Positions 23,168-35,290 of a stretch of 64,000 bases of DNA are shown here, one piece after another. The notes under the pieces are model-generated. The model made no database searches and was not told the origin of the DNA. It saw only the letters and a list, made by a program, of their open reading frames with translations. Source of the DNA: Haematobia irritans (taxonomy: Eukaryota; Arthropoda; Insecta; Diptera; Muscidae); assembly GCF_050003625.1 (NCBI RefSeq), contig NC_134398.1, positions 59,357,641-59,421,640 on the forward strand. The letters are read 5' to 3'. Each line of letters starts with the position of its first letter. Within the stretch, counting starts at the first letter, position 1. A program made the position numbers and the translations under genes.

Positions 23168-23417
23168 TTAACCCTCTAATGCCCAAGCCCGCCTTTAGGC
23201 GGTCTTCATTTAATAAGGAAGCTTTTAGTAAAACACACCTTAAGACAACAAAAATGGGCAAAATAAAAAGAAAACTTATTTGAAACTATTCAAGAGGCTT
23301 TGTAGTATATGCTGAATTTTACCGTATAAATTTTTCTTGCTTAGTTCTCTTGCTTTTGTGTCGTTAACATTGACAATTTAATCAGCTGGGAAAAAAATTG
23401 GGGCATTAGAGGGTTAA
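23168..23417. mobile_element. TTAA-flanked piggyBac-type MITE
   Basis: TTAA (23168-23171) and TTAA (23414-23417) flank a 242-bp element with ends CCCTCTAATGCCC and GGGCATTAGAGGG, perfectly inverted over 13 bp. The interior is noncoding. Confidence 0.9.
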
Positions 23418-25757
23418 AACAAATCGGAGATGGGTTTATATGTAGGTGCTATACCACAAAATCGTCCGGTATGACCCATCTTCGTACTCGACATGCCTGC
23501 CAAAAATTCAGAACGTTAGATTCTACTATATTGCCTCAAAGTTGTACCTTTATCAAGAGCATATTTAGGGTTAAAAATCGATAGTTTAATATGTTAAAAA
23601 TGGACTATACAATTGATCAATTCAACCCATATTCCAGTAAAACCTACTTTTTATATCACCATGAAATTTCACCCACATAAATACACTTTGAATGGCCTGA
23701 AATCCAGTACTTCGTTTTTCCTTGTTCGATTAAAAACCCCAATCGAATCTAATTTGTCGAAATATTTCTTTAGTTACAAAGATATGAAGTGTTTTTCAAA
23801 TTTTGTTTCGTCGGAGTCGAGCAAAAATTAATACGACTCCGTCTAAGTCTCCAACTCAAGCAAAATCTTCAGACTCCGACTCCACAGCCCTGGTACAGGG
23901 TATAATACGTTTGTGCATTTGTATGTAACGCCAAGAAGGAAAAGTCTGAGACCTATCGTTTAGTATACCGATAATCTTAACATTAAATTCTGAGTCGATT
24001 TAGTGATGTCCGTCTGTCTGTCTGTATATGTAATTTTGTTTACAAAGAACAGCTCGCAGTTTAAGTCCGATCGTGCTCAAATTTGGCACAGAGTTTTACT
24101 TTGGCTCAGAAGCAATCGCTATTGATTTTGACAAAAATCGATTCAGATTTAAATATAGCTGTCATATAATTGTTATGGTTATAATTGACGTATTTTAAGA
24201 ACATACGCTGATAATGTTCTTAAAATTTCGCACAGCTAAATGTTTAAGGGCTCTCGTAAAATATGCAAAATATCAGCCAAATCGGTTCAAATTTAGATAT
24301 AGCTCCCATATATATCTTTCGTCCGATTTGGACTTATATGGCCTCAAACGCCAGAGTTTTGCCCTGACTTGCTTCAAATTTTGCACAAGGAGTACGTTTA
24401 ATAGATTCGATAAGTGTGCCAAATTTGGTTGAAATCGGTTCAGATTTAGATAAAGCTCCCATCTATATCATTTGCCCGATTTACACTCATATGACCACGG
24501 GAGCCAAAGTTATACTCCCATTTACGTGAAATTTTGCAGAGATAGCAGAATTATTATTCTAACTATGCATGTCAAATTTGGTCAAAATCGGCTCCGATTA
24601 CATATATCTCTCATATATATGTACACCAGAGTTGGGAAAATATGGTAGACTGTTTCATACTATAGACCCATTTTCAATGGGATTTTCCTCCAATTTACTG
24701 GATAGTTTCCACAGAGAATATATTTAATATGATATTTAAGTGCGTCAAAAGTTTGTAAATATATTTATACCCTTTACCACTACTGTGGTACAGGGTATAA
24801 TAAGTTTGTGCACTTGTATGTAACGCCAAGAAGGAGTAATCATAGACCAACCTTTTATTATACGGGTATAATAAGTTTGTGCATTTCTATGTAACGCCAA
24901 GAAGGAAAAGTGTGAGACCCATCGTTTAGTATACCGATCGTCTTAGAATTAAATTCTGAGTCGATTTAGCGATGTCCGTCTGTCTGTCTGTCTGTATGTC
25001 CGTGCGTCTGCATATGTAATTTTGTGTGCAAAGTACACCTCGCAGTTTAAGTCCGATAGTCCTCAAATTTGGCATAGCGTCGTTTTTTGGAACAAAGACA
25101 ATCGCTGTTGATTTTGGAAAAATCGGTTCAGATTTATATATAGCTGTTATATATATTTATCCCCGATCTGGTCATAATTGGGGTGTTTATCAACAGATTT
25201 TCTTCTAATTCTCAAACATCCGCATTTTTTATGAGTCTCGAATAACTTGCAAAATATCAGCCAAATCGGTTCAGATTTAGATATAGCTCCCAAATATATC
25301 TTTCGTCCGATTTAGACTCAAATGGCAACAGAGGCCAAAGTTTACTACCGATTTTCGTGAAATTTTGCACAGAGAATAGAATTGACATTCTACCAATGCT
25401 TGGTTAATTTTATTGAAATCGGTTCAGATTTAGATATAGCTCCCATTATTTCGTTAGTCCGATTTGCACTTATATGGCCTCAAAAGCCAGAGTTTTACCC
25501 TGACTTGCTTCAAATTTTGCACGAGAGGTACGTTTAACGGTGTCGTTATGTGTGTTTAATATGATATTTAAGTGTGTCAAGTTTGATCTAATTTGGTTCA
25601 GATTTACATAAAGCCTCCATATATTCGTTTTTCCGGTTTATACAAATATTTCCAAAATTCCCACACTTTACACAAAATTCTGTGATGATTTCCCCATATC
25701 TTAGTCATATCCTACATACTGTAATGCCAAAATCTCCACAGAACGGTTGAGTATTAA

Positions 25758-26962
<1,205 letters not shown>

Positions 26963-27239
26963 TTTTTACTAACATTGTGTTTCATCCCAGAGCGTTAGCC
27001 GATTTAAATTTTAATTCTAGAATTTTTGTAGAAGTACAAAAAATTGTCTCCATTAAAAGTATTTGTATCTGGAAATGCAAACCTTTATATAGCTCCCAGC
27101 AAATTTGAAGTAGTTGAGATGGTAACACAAATATTTGTCTACATAGTGGTGAAGGGTATAATATAGTCGGCTCAGCCCGACTTTAGACTTTACTTACTTG
27201 TTTAGTGTTTGAATTTGCCTTTGGCATATGTGGAAAACC

Positions 27240-27700
27240 TTATTCTGGCAGCATGGGTTAAACAAAAGCGCAAATGCGGTTAAACCTAAATGCATTTTTT
27301 CGCTAAATGTGAAAAAAGCTGCTACTAGTATTCATCGACCCTGGAGTCTATATAAATGCTGAATATTGTTGGACGCCCTAGCCAGACAAACATTTTGGCC
27401 ACAGTCCATGGAAATTGAAACACAATTCAGAGCCCTCGCTATCAACATGCGCCAAGAATGACTTAAAAAAGAAGTTTCTCGTTTCCGCATAATGGCCTTA
27501 AAAATCTTCGGATCTTAACCCATTGGACTTTTCGCCTAGGGAATTTTGGAGAGTAAGATTATCACTAAAAAAAATACCAAAGAGTCGATCATCTCAAAAC
27601 GGTGCTCTGCCGAGAATGGACCGAAAACCGTAGAGCCATGCAGAGTGGCTTTGTCGCCGTTTCAAGCCCATAATTCGCGCCAATTCTAACAATTCTAAAC
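27240..27700 (+). pseudogene. Tc1/mariner transposase C-terminal relic
   Basis: One frame reads SSDLNPLDFSPREFWRVRLS and, after a stop, SHAEWLCRRFKPIIRA. This resembles the block around the third catalytic residue and the C-terminus of mariner-related transposases (SPDLNPLDFxxWGxLExxV..). Upstream, WVYINAEYCW and HFGHSPWKL-like segments fit degraded catalytic-domain sequence. Terminal repeats are not recognisable. Subfamily (maT or other) is unresolved. Confidence 0.45.
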
Positions 27701-27755
27701 TGATTCTAATATTTGATGTTATTTATTAAGTTTTTACTTTTGAACAATAAAATGA

Positions 27756-27800
27756 AACAAGTATATACGGCCGTAAGTTCGGGCAGGCCGAATCTTATTT
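27756..27800 (+). repeat. HINE-A left-end fragment
   Basis: AACAAGTATATACGGCCGTA then GTTCGGGCAGGCCGAATCTT is the family A left terminus alone; the rest is absent. Confidence 0.75.
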
Positions 27801-27956
27801 ACGCGGACGAAAAAGACTGCTACATATGAAAGTTTGGATGTAAAAATCATATGTTTGGAACTCACATTTTTTAATACAATATTTTTAAGTGCATGCATAT
27901 AATGATCACAAACTAGCATAAAATGTTTGGGACATATAACATATGTTAATATGTTA

Positions 27957-28371
27957 GAACATGAGTGACTCGTGAGTCACGCTGATGGTAACGGCGTGAG
28001 TGTGCGTGAGCGTGATTAACAAGCCAAAGGGTCATGCGTGAGAGTGAGTCACGAAAATAATATCTTCGTGAATGCGCGGGAGTAACCAATTACCCTCACG
28101 AAAATAATCCCGCTGACCAATATAAAACGCTTAAGAGTTATATTCATAACAATTTTACTGACACATAGGATATGTTATTAAGAGTTTAATAACGCTCTCG
28201 ATCTTAATCGTGCTCATATTTTCATGAGGTAAAGTACTCATAAAATTATTCGTGAAACACGATATTTTTCGGTATTTTTCGTGAGTCCTATCAAACAAAA
28301 TCGTGCGTGAATGTGCGTGAGTACGATTTTGTACGTAAGCGTGAGTAAAATATTACTCACGTGCACACCTC
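27957..28371. mobile_element. Element with dispersed CGTGAG motifs
   Basis: CGTGAG or CTCACG occurs more than a dozen times, clustered near both edges (GTGACTCGTGAGTCACGCTG; GAGTAAAATATTACTCACGT). The right edge reads GTGCACACCTCT. Clustered subterminal motifs are typical of transposase-binding arrays in hAT-like elements. Ends and target duplication are not clear. Confidence 0.5.
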
Positions 28372-28430
28372 TAATGCAAAGAGTCCTGAGTTCAATCCCT
28401 GCTCCTACGGAACACCAAAAAATTTTATTT
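28372..28430 (+). repeat. tRNA-like SINE fragment
   Basis: AATGCAAAGAGTCCTGAGTT followed by CAATCCCTGCTCC contains a B-box-like GAGTTCAATCCC and is followed by an A/T-rich tail. No good A box is present. It may be the end of a SINE head. Confidence 0.4.
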
Positions 28431-28889
28431 TTTTATTTTTGTATTTACATTTATGTATTATTAAATTAAATTTTTACAATGAAACTTCGAAATGTGTGTT
28501 ATTATTTTAGATAAAATATTATTTTTTTAATTGCAAAAATAACAATTCTGTAACAAAAAAAAAGGTTTTGGTATAAAAGTTTGAAATTTTCTAAGAAATT
28601 CAAAAACTCTACCAAAAGAATAACGCCAATTTTGCTCGACTCCGACTCCGACTCCAGCATTTTTCATCAGCTCGACTCCGACTCCGGAGTCGACTCCGGG
28701 TAATATAACTAAATCTCATTTTAATACCACTAATTTGTAGTTCTATTGTGGGGGTACCGTAAGTGGATCGATATAAAGTATCGTATTTATTTATGTGTGC
28801 AAAAAAGGTCTTAATTTAATTAGATGCCAATTGAACTCTATATTTCAAATTTAGGGCAATATTTAATAAATAAAATAATGATATAAATG

Positions 28890-29375
28890 CCCATCATAAT
28901 AAGAGATACCAACAGTATATGTATTTGTGGATCAATATTATTGATACTATCTCAAATCCTTTAAATTTGTTGCGAGCTATATAAAGGTTTATATTCCCAT
29001 ATGCATGAATTTGAACCTGAATCGATTTAGACAAAATTGTATATACTTCTGCAAAATCTATATACTTAAAATTTAAATCTAACATTATGGGACGTAACAC
29101 AATTTTAACAAAAATTAAAAATGCAAGGAAAGTCTAAAGTCGGGCGGGCCGATAATAATATACTCTGCACAACTTTGTATTTAGATTTACATTTTGATAA
29201 AATCTCAAATCAGGCTTCTACAAAATCTCGGGCAATATTTGGGAAATATTTATAATTGTTTAGACAATTTCGCAAAAATGCATTTATGATTCATTCATTG
29301 AAAAATTTGAAAATTTGAGTCATTTCTACAAGTTTTTGGCTTAGCAGTGAGTATCAGTGAGCATAAAATTTTGGA
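28890..29375 (+). repeat. HINE-B left-end modules
   Basis: AAGGAAAGTCTAAAGTCGGG then CGGGCCGATAATAATATAC near 29127-29162 is a family B left end, preceded by a diverged left-module body (TATAAAGGTTTATATTCCCA). The arrangement repeats the reiterated left ends at 38.4-39.4 kb. Confidence 0.6.
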
Positions 29376-29379
29376 AAAA

Positions 29380-30118
29380 TTTTTGTCTAGTAAATAAAAT
29401 TTTGCAAAATTTTCTACAGAGACAAAATTTTGACTAAATTTTCTATAGAAATAAAATTTTGGCAAAATTTTCTATAGAAATAAAATTTTGACCAAATATA
29501 TAGAAATAAAATTTTGAATAAAATTTTTATAGAAATAAAATTTGGCAAAATTTTTTATAGAAATAAAAGTTTGAAAAAATTATCAAAAGAAATACAGTTT
29601 AACAAAAATTGTGTAGCAAAAAAAATTTTGCAAAATTTTCTATAGAAATAAAATTTTGCAAAATATTCTATAGAAACAACATTTTGACTAAATCTTCTAT
29701 AGAAATACAATTTTGACTAAATTTTATATTTAAAAATTAAATATTTCTATAGTAATAAAATTTTGAATACATTTTTATAGCAGTGAGAAAATTTTAAAAA
29801 AATTTGATATAGAAATAAAATTTGACAATTTTTTCTTATAGAAATAAAATTTTGAAAAATTATCAATAAAAATACAATTTTAGAAAAATTTTTGTGTAGT
29901 AAATAAAATTCTGCAAAATATTCTACAGACACAAAATTTTGACTAAATTTTCTATAGAAATAAAATTTGTTTCTATAGTAATAAAATTTTGAATAAATTT
30001 TTTATAGAAATAAAATTTTGAGAAAATTTGCTATAGAAATAAAATTTTGACAACACTTTTTATAGAAATAACATTTTGACAAAATTTTCTATAGAAAACA
30101 ACTTTGAAAAAATTTTCT
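29380..30118. repeat. 29-bp minisatellite block
   Basis: Roughly 25 degenerate copies of AAATTTTCTATAGAAATAAA plus ATTTTGACT. The same unit lies in HINE-A1 and HINE-A7, so the module occurs in both family A and family B contexts. Confidence 0.85.
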
Positions 30119-30595
30119 GTCAATATTCCACATATGTATATGGCCCTAAAATAAAATTTAAAAAAAAATAATTTCGATTGTTCGAAATATTTCAAATAAT
30201 TGATATGGGCATTAAAATGGATCGATCTAGCCCATCTGCTAGTCTAACATTCTAGGAAACATAAAAAGATAGCCGTAATTGGAAGTTGATTTTCATTTAC
30301 AATCATGCTGTGCATTGATCGAATGAATAACGCAATGGAAACTAATTTGTGTAAAAACTTGCTTAGTTACACAAATGTGAAGTGTCGGAGTCGAGCAAAA
30401 TTTTTACGACTCCGACTCCAGCAAAGTCTTCAGACTCCGACTCCAAGACTCCGCCTCCGAAACCGACTCCGACCTGGTATAAACATACATAATTTTAAAA
30501 TATACACATAAATTTATTTAGACATGAACTATTTTTTACTAGCTTTTAACACCATTTTAAATGCATTTAAAATTTATCTTATTTTGAAATACAAA

Positions 30596-30624
30596 ACTCG
30601 AACTTAATGTCCGCTTTTATTTTT
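30596..30624. repeat. Fragment of the AAGGTGAGTATTAAG MITE
   Basis: ACTCGAACTTAATGTCCGCT matches the right arm of the 1853-2093 element. Confidence 0.5.
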
Positions 30625-30717
30625 GAAAGTGTACGTCAACTCATCTTGGACTACTTATTAATAAAGAGAAACTAAATTTATTTTTTTTCTGAAGATTTGT
30701 AATTTTTGTAATTTTTA

Positions 30718-31690
30718 TATATATTATCTTTGTCATTCCGTTTGTAACACATCGAAATATTGCTCTAAGACCCCATAAAGTATATATTCTGGGTCGTGAT
30801 GAAATTCTGTGTCGATCTGAGCATGTCAGTCCGTCCGTCCGTCTGGTGAAGTCACGCTAACTTCCGAACGAAACAAGCTATCGACTTGAAACTTGGCACA
30901 AGTAGTTGTTATTGATGTAGGTGGGATAGTATTGCAAATGGGACATATCGGTCCACTTTTACGTATAGCCCCCATATAAACGGACCCCCAAATTTGGCTT
31001 GCGAATCCTCTAAGAGAAGCAAATTTCATCCGATCCGGCTGAAATTTGGTACATGGTCTTAGCATATGGTCTCTAAAACCATGCAAAAATTGGTCCACAT
31101 CGGTGCCCCCATTTTTGGCTTGCGGAGCCCCTAATAGAAGCAAATTTCATACCATCCGCTTGAAATTTGGTACATGACGTAAGTATATGGTCTCTAATGA
31201 CCATGCAAAAATTGGTCCACATCGGTCCATAATTATATATAGCCCCCATATAAACCGATCACCAGATTTGACCTCCGGAGTCTCTTGGAAGACCAAAATT
31301 AGTCTGATTCAGTTCAAATTTGGTACGTGGTGTTAATATATGGCCTCAAACACCCATGCCAAAATTGGTCGAAATCGGTCCATAATTATATATAGGCCCC
31401 ATATAAACCGATCCCCAAATTTGACCTCCGGAGCCTCTTGGAGGAGCAAATTTCATCCGAGTCAGTTGAAATTTGGTACATTGTGCAAGTATATGGCCGT
31501 TAACAACCATGCCTAACTAGGTCCATGTCGTTCTATAGTTATATATAGCCCTCAGATAAATCGATCCCCAATCACACAAAAATTGGTCCATATCAAGTTC
31601 ATAATTGTATATAGCCCTCACATAAGCGACCCCCATATTTAAATTCTGGCTCCCTACGTATCGTGCAAAAAGTCCATATCGATTCGTAAT
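30718..31690 (-). mobile_element. HINE family A (A4), ends lost
   Basis: TTTGTCATTCCGTTTGTAAC, the GGGTCGTGATGAAATTCTG core, GTCC array (30830-30842) and about five 153-bp-type units in reverse. The right hairpin and the CAAGTATATA left end are both missing. Confidence 0.75.
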
Positions 31691-33037
31691 TATTTGTAGA
31701 CTTACCTACACTGAAAAAAAACATGCCCGGTTCCAAAGATTTTGTATTTACTTTAAAATTGTTGGTATTGATTCCGAGCCAAAGAAGCGGATAATACAAG
31801 TAAGGATACTTTGAAGACACAATTCTCTTTTAAATTTGGGTTTTGTGTACATGCTTCTAGGAAGCAAATTTTAATTTTTCGCTTTTTCAGCTTTGTTTCT
31901 TCATATTCGATCAAAGTCCTTTAAAAACGAGTTAACGACAACTTCATTTACTTTTCGAAGCAATTCAAAAAACTCTAACAAAAGAAAAACGTTTTCGCAC
32001 CGAAAAAAAAGTTTACTATTTTTTATGAAAAATGAACTAACCCATAGTAAGAATGACCATGATTTGGCGCCAAAGATTTTTTTCATCTAGATAAGTTCAT
32101 GATTTTCTTATAAATTAGTTCATGTATTGCATCGTATTTTAGTTCATTATTACTATGCTGTGGGAAGAATATACTTAAACTCATTCAAAATATTCCTGCT
32201 ATCCGGAAAAATGAACACTTTTTTGAAAAACCTGTATTAAGAAATTGGTTTGAAATAAACTGTTTGTCAGTATAATTTTCAAAAAAGTAGAGAAATTGAG
32301 GAATCAAAGGTGCAACAAGCCTGTACACAACTAAGAAATTTTTCGTACAAAACAAGTCAACTTTCTATTACCACCAGTATTTTATTTCAAAAAAATTATT
32401 ATTATATTACACAAAACTATGGGTTATGATATACAATAAAGGAAATATTTTTATTAGAACGTTGGATGCAATTACTTGTCGGTAGTTAGTAATTGCTTCT
32501 TCAAAAGAGTAATATTCTACGTTATTAGGACTAAACTAATTAATTTAAATTTCCATGTTTTCTATCCATATGAAAGATATATGTGGCATAAGTTGCTATA
32601 TTCAATTGAATTGTCCAATTTCATCTTTTGTTGGGCGGATTTGTCTTATAAGCATCTGAAATTGCAAAGTTATACAAAATATAAGAAAAATATTATCAAA
32701 TTCTATCGTTCATATTGATTTTTAACTTACGGTTTTCAAGAGTATTTCCTAAATCCAATAATAAGCTTAATTAGCATTAAACAGTAAAACCTGTCTACCT
32801 GCAAGTGAAAATAATTATTTTTAATAAATTGAAATTTTGGTTTTATTAAAAACGGACAAAATACCGTTTATAGAAAAACTTACCACATTGAAAAATCCAT
32901 CCAGTAGGTACATTATTGGAATCATATCCATGGGCCAATGGGACGTTTTTGAAATTATTCTCAGAATATATTTGAAATAAAAAATATTATAAAATTAGAC
33001 ATAATTTCCACTTGTCAGTATAGCATTTAGTATTTAA

Positions 33038-33264
33038 GGTGTATATTAAGTTCGAGTTTAGGGGCTAAAATCGCAATTTTCATGATAAGTTTTCTTTAAT
33101 AATCCATAATAATAAAAAATAATCTTTTTAAAAAATTGGTTTGGGCTATTTTCCATCAAGTTATATTTAAATTTGTATCGAAGACGTATAATTTTATACT
33201 TTTCTTAGTGATTTATTTTTAATTTTAGTGGCTAAACTCGAATTTAGTACTCACCTGTAGGAAT
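33038..33264. mobile_element. TIR MITE, second copy of the 1853-2093 family
   Basis: AAGGTGTATATTAAGTTCGA..GGCTAAAAT and TTTTAGTGGCTAAACTCGAA..CACCT are the inverted ends. The interior has diverged from the first copy but keeps TGGTTTGGGC and ATCAAGTTATA segments. Confidence 0.75.
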
Positions 33265-33287
33265 TGCTGTAACATAAAAAATATAGA

Positions 33288-33558
33288 TTAACCTTTAACT
33301 GGGTACGTGGTGGTAAAATTTACCACCTCGAACACTCGTTTACATATATTTTAAAAAAGACGTGTGAAATAAAGTATATGTTAATCATTGAAATAACATA
33401 TAATATTTCGAAATATTGTTTTATTTTCGTTAAATACAATGTTTACTAATCAACAAATATAATAATGATACAAAAAAACCATTTTTTACAGAAAAAATAT
33501 TAATGTAAAAGAGGGTGTAAAATTTAACACACGTCGCAAATTACGCAAAAAAGGTTAA
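33288..33558. mobile_element. Possible TTAA-flanked MITE
   Basis: TTAA (33288-33291) and TTAA (33555-33558) flank a 263-bp stretch with ends CCTTTAACTGGG and ..CAAAAAAGG. Inner inverted blocks GTGGTGGTAAAATTTACCAC and GGTGTAAAATTTAACACACG are related. Terminal identity is short, so this is less secure than the two other TTAA elements. Confidence 0.5.
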
Positions 33559-34700
33559 AAAAAAATGGTTGCATCTCCAACCTGTGATCCAGATGTATAA
33601 CAAATATAGATCATCCTATTACCACTCATGTTGTATATTTTTTATGTAAATCAATTAAAAATCCGCACTAATTTTAAACTATTAACAGAAATATACAGTT
33701 CCTTAATTGTGTTATTTGTTTTTTATCAATAAAAAGCGTTTTTGGTTACTCTAACATCACATCATTCACTTCTCAGTTTCTAAAATGTTCCGAATAAATG
33801 TATTTTCATTAATAAACACCAATACAGCACGTACAATTTTGCAAAATTAAATCCACGTGTGCACTTCACAAAAGCATCAACATAACTGAATGCAAAAATA
33901 AAACTCACAGACACAAATAGTCATAAACCTGCCGTAAAGAAAAACAACTCCACACACACGATCACTTTCTGATCTCGCTATTGCAAGAAAACAACTCTCA
34001 CCACAAAAAATACCAACAACACACAAGGAACATTCCATTGTCTCTAGAATCAAAACAACCAACAACAGCATAAATGACGCAATAACAAACACAAACAATC
34101 ATACGAGATATACACAAAATGTCTCTAAAAACTCCCTCACATGATGCACTCACATTTTCCAGTAGCACATTTATTGATTAGTTGGAATTCTATCTATAAG
34201 TTAAGGTAAAATATATACCAAATCTATGAGGAATCTCTAAAAAATTATGTATACCCGTCAAAGATTATATTAACTACTTTTTATTCTACTTTTTCTAAAA
34301 TGTTCAATGTGAGTAAAAACACTCCAACATATAATAAAAAGGGAAATAATCTGTAGGTAGCCATCGTACGAATCGGTAATGTCGTTAAGTTAAATTTTAC
34401 TAAAAAAATTTTTTTCCATACAAAATTTTTTCTTAGTAAATTGTCCACATTTTGTAGTAAGATTTTTATGTTGCCCATGTATTTTTATAATAGAATCAAC
34501 GATGCATTAACTACTGTGTTGGAAATTTATTTAAGGAAAAATCCTTCCCATTTCGTAGTTAGTGAACTAAAAAACATTTACTGAATTTTTATAAGTTTTC
34601 CTTTAGCTAAGTTAATTTTCGTTGTGGTTACGAAAAATGAACTATATTACAGTAAATTTGTTGAACTATGTGGAAGTTAAAATGGTCCTTAAATTTAAAA
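33559..34700. other. AT-rich interior without recognised genes
   Basis: This is the remaining body of the inner element. Open frames are short and without domains. Confidence 0.4.
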
Positions 34701-35129
34701 GACACTTTTTTTTCTGTGCGGTACACGTTTTCCAAACGTTTTTTTCTTTGCGTGTATGCTATGTTTCAAGTAAAAAACGTCTTTAAAATAAAGTGTTTTT
34801 TTGCTTTGTAGTCAAGATGCAAAAAGACAACAAATTTAAAGACAATTTCATTAAATTTAAAGAATTTTTCTGAATTATTAAAGTGAAGTTGACCTTAGCC
34901 CAAACATTTTTCTTTCATGTTATGATACCCACTTTTAAGAGAAATCACTTAATTATAAGGACAATATGACTTCATTGAAAAGTTTATCGACCTTTGGACA
35001 AGGAAAAAAACTTTATATTAGAGAAATGCGTCTTCTATGCTAAGCAAACTTTGCATTCGTATTTTAAAGACATGAAATCTTTGACCTCACGACAATATTT
35101 TTTTCAGTGTATACATAACTTTTTTTTTC

Positions 35130-35275
35130 TAATATATACCACGTATGGACTAACTCACAATTTAGAAAACGATGTGAAGAAGTTTTAAGATATCTTTCGT
35201 AGAAGTTTCTACGCAATCCATGGTGGAGGGAACATAAGATTCGGCCTGGCCGAACTTACGGCCATATATACTTGT
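35130..35275 (-). repeat. HINE-A left-end fragment
   Basis: CTACGCAATCCATGGTGGAG then GATTCGGCCTGGCCGAACTT and GGCCATATATACTTG is the family A left end in reverse; it abuts HINE-B3. Confidence 0.75.
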
Positions 35276-35290
35276 TATATATTTTCCAGT

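Larger units (their letters stand above)
18551..23892. mobile_element. hAT-type element with perfect 8-bp target duplication
   Basis: The ends are CAGGGCTGTGGAGTCGAGTC (18551) and GACTCCACAGCCCTG (ending 23892), flanked by identical GTACAGGG (18543-18550 and 23893-23900). Both subterminal regions carry GACTCCGACTCC hexamer runs. An 8-bp duplication with CAG-starting ends is the hAT signature. No hAT transposase was found, so it is non-autonomous. Internal insertions (mariner, SINE, TTAA MITE) account for most of the length. Confidence 0.85.
18529..24769 (-). mobile_element. HINE family B (B1), split by a 5.3-kb hAT
   Basis: The right-end hairpin TATACCCTTCACCACTACTG..GGTACAGGG starts at 18529, is broken at 18550, and resumes at 23893 with GTACAGGGTATAATACG. 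The usual family B order follows in reverse: ATGTAACGCCAAGAAGGA, GTCY array (24010-24024), 153-bp units, up to about 24769 where copy B2 begins. The left end is missing. Confidence 0.8.
28620..30478. mobile_element. Second copy of the GACTCC hAT (decayed ends)
   Basis: CTCGACTCCGACTCCGACTC at 28636 and GACTCCGACTCCAGCAAAGT near 30409 match the subterminal repeats of the 18551-23892 element, as do GATATAAAGTAT (28769) and the GTTACA..GTGAAGTGTCGGAGTCG stretch near 30366-30393. The outermost CAGGGCTGTGG ends are not preserved. The interior holds a HINE-B left part and a 29-bp minisatellite. Confidence 0.65.
32001..34720. mobile_element. Inner element of nest D1 > F
   Basis: The ends CACCGAAAAAAAAGT and ACTTTTTTTTCTGTGCGG are inverted. 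The flanks CGTTTTCG and GTACACG join to the uninterrupted family F sequence (37478-37550, reverse complement), which fixes both boundaries. It contains the MITEs at 33038-33264 and 33288-33558. No transposase is recognised. Confidence 0.55.
31708..35117. mobile_element. CACTGAAAAAA-type element D1, interrupted by a nest
   Basis: The left end ACACTGAAAAAAAACATGCC (31710) runs to about 31950; the right part resumes at TGCTATGTTTCAAGTAAAAA (34757) and ends CACGACAATATTTTTTTCAG (35117). The uninterrupted relative D2 (45553-46205) shows these two parts are normally adjacent. Between them lies a family F element (CGAAAACGTTTTTCTTTTGT read in reverse) that is itself split at 32001-34720. Confidence 0.65.

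Noticed and set aside
30305..30511. Frame encoding an LRLRNRLRP-type repeat
   Set aside because: It is the translation of GACTCCGACTCC subterminal repeats of the hAT.
33877..34098. 73-codon minus-strand frame rich in Cys, Val and Phe
   Set aside because: It looks like a hydrophobic peptide but has no family signature and lies inside a noncoding element.
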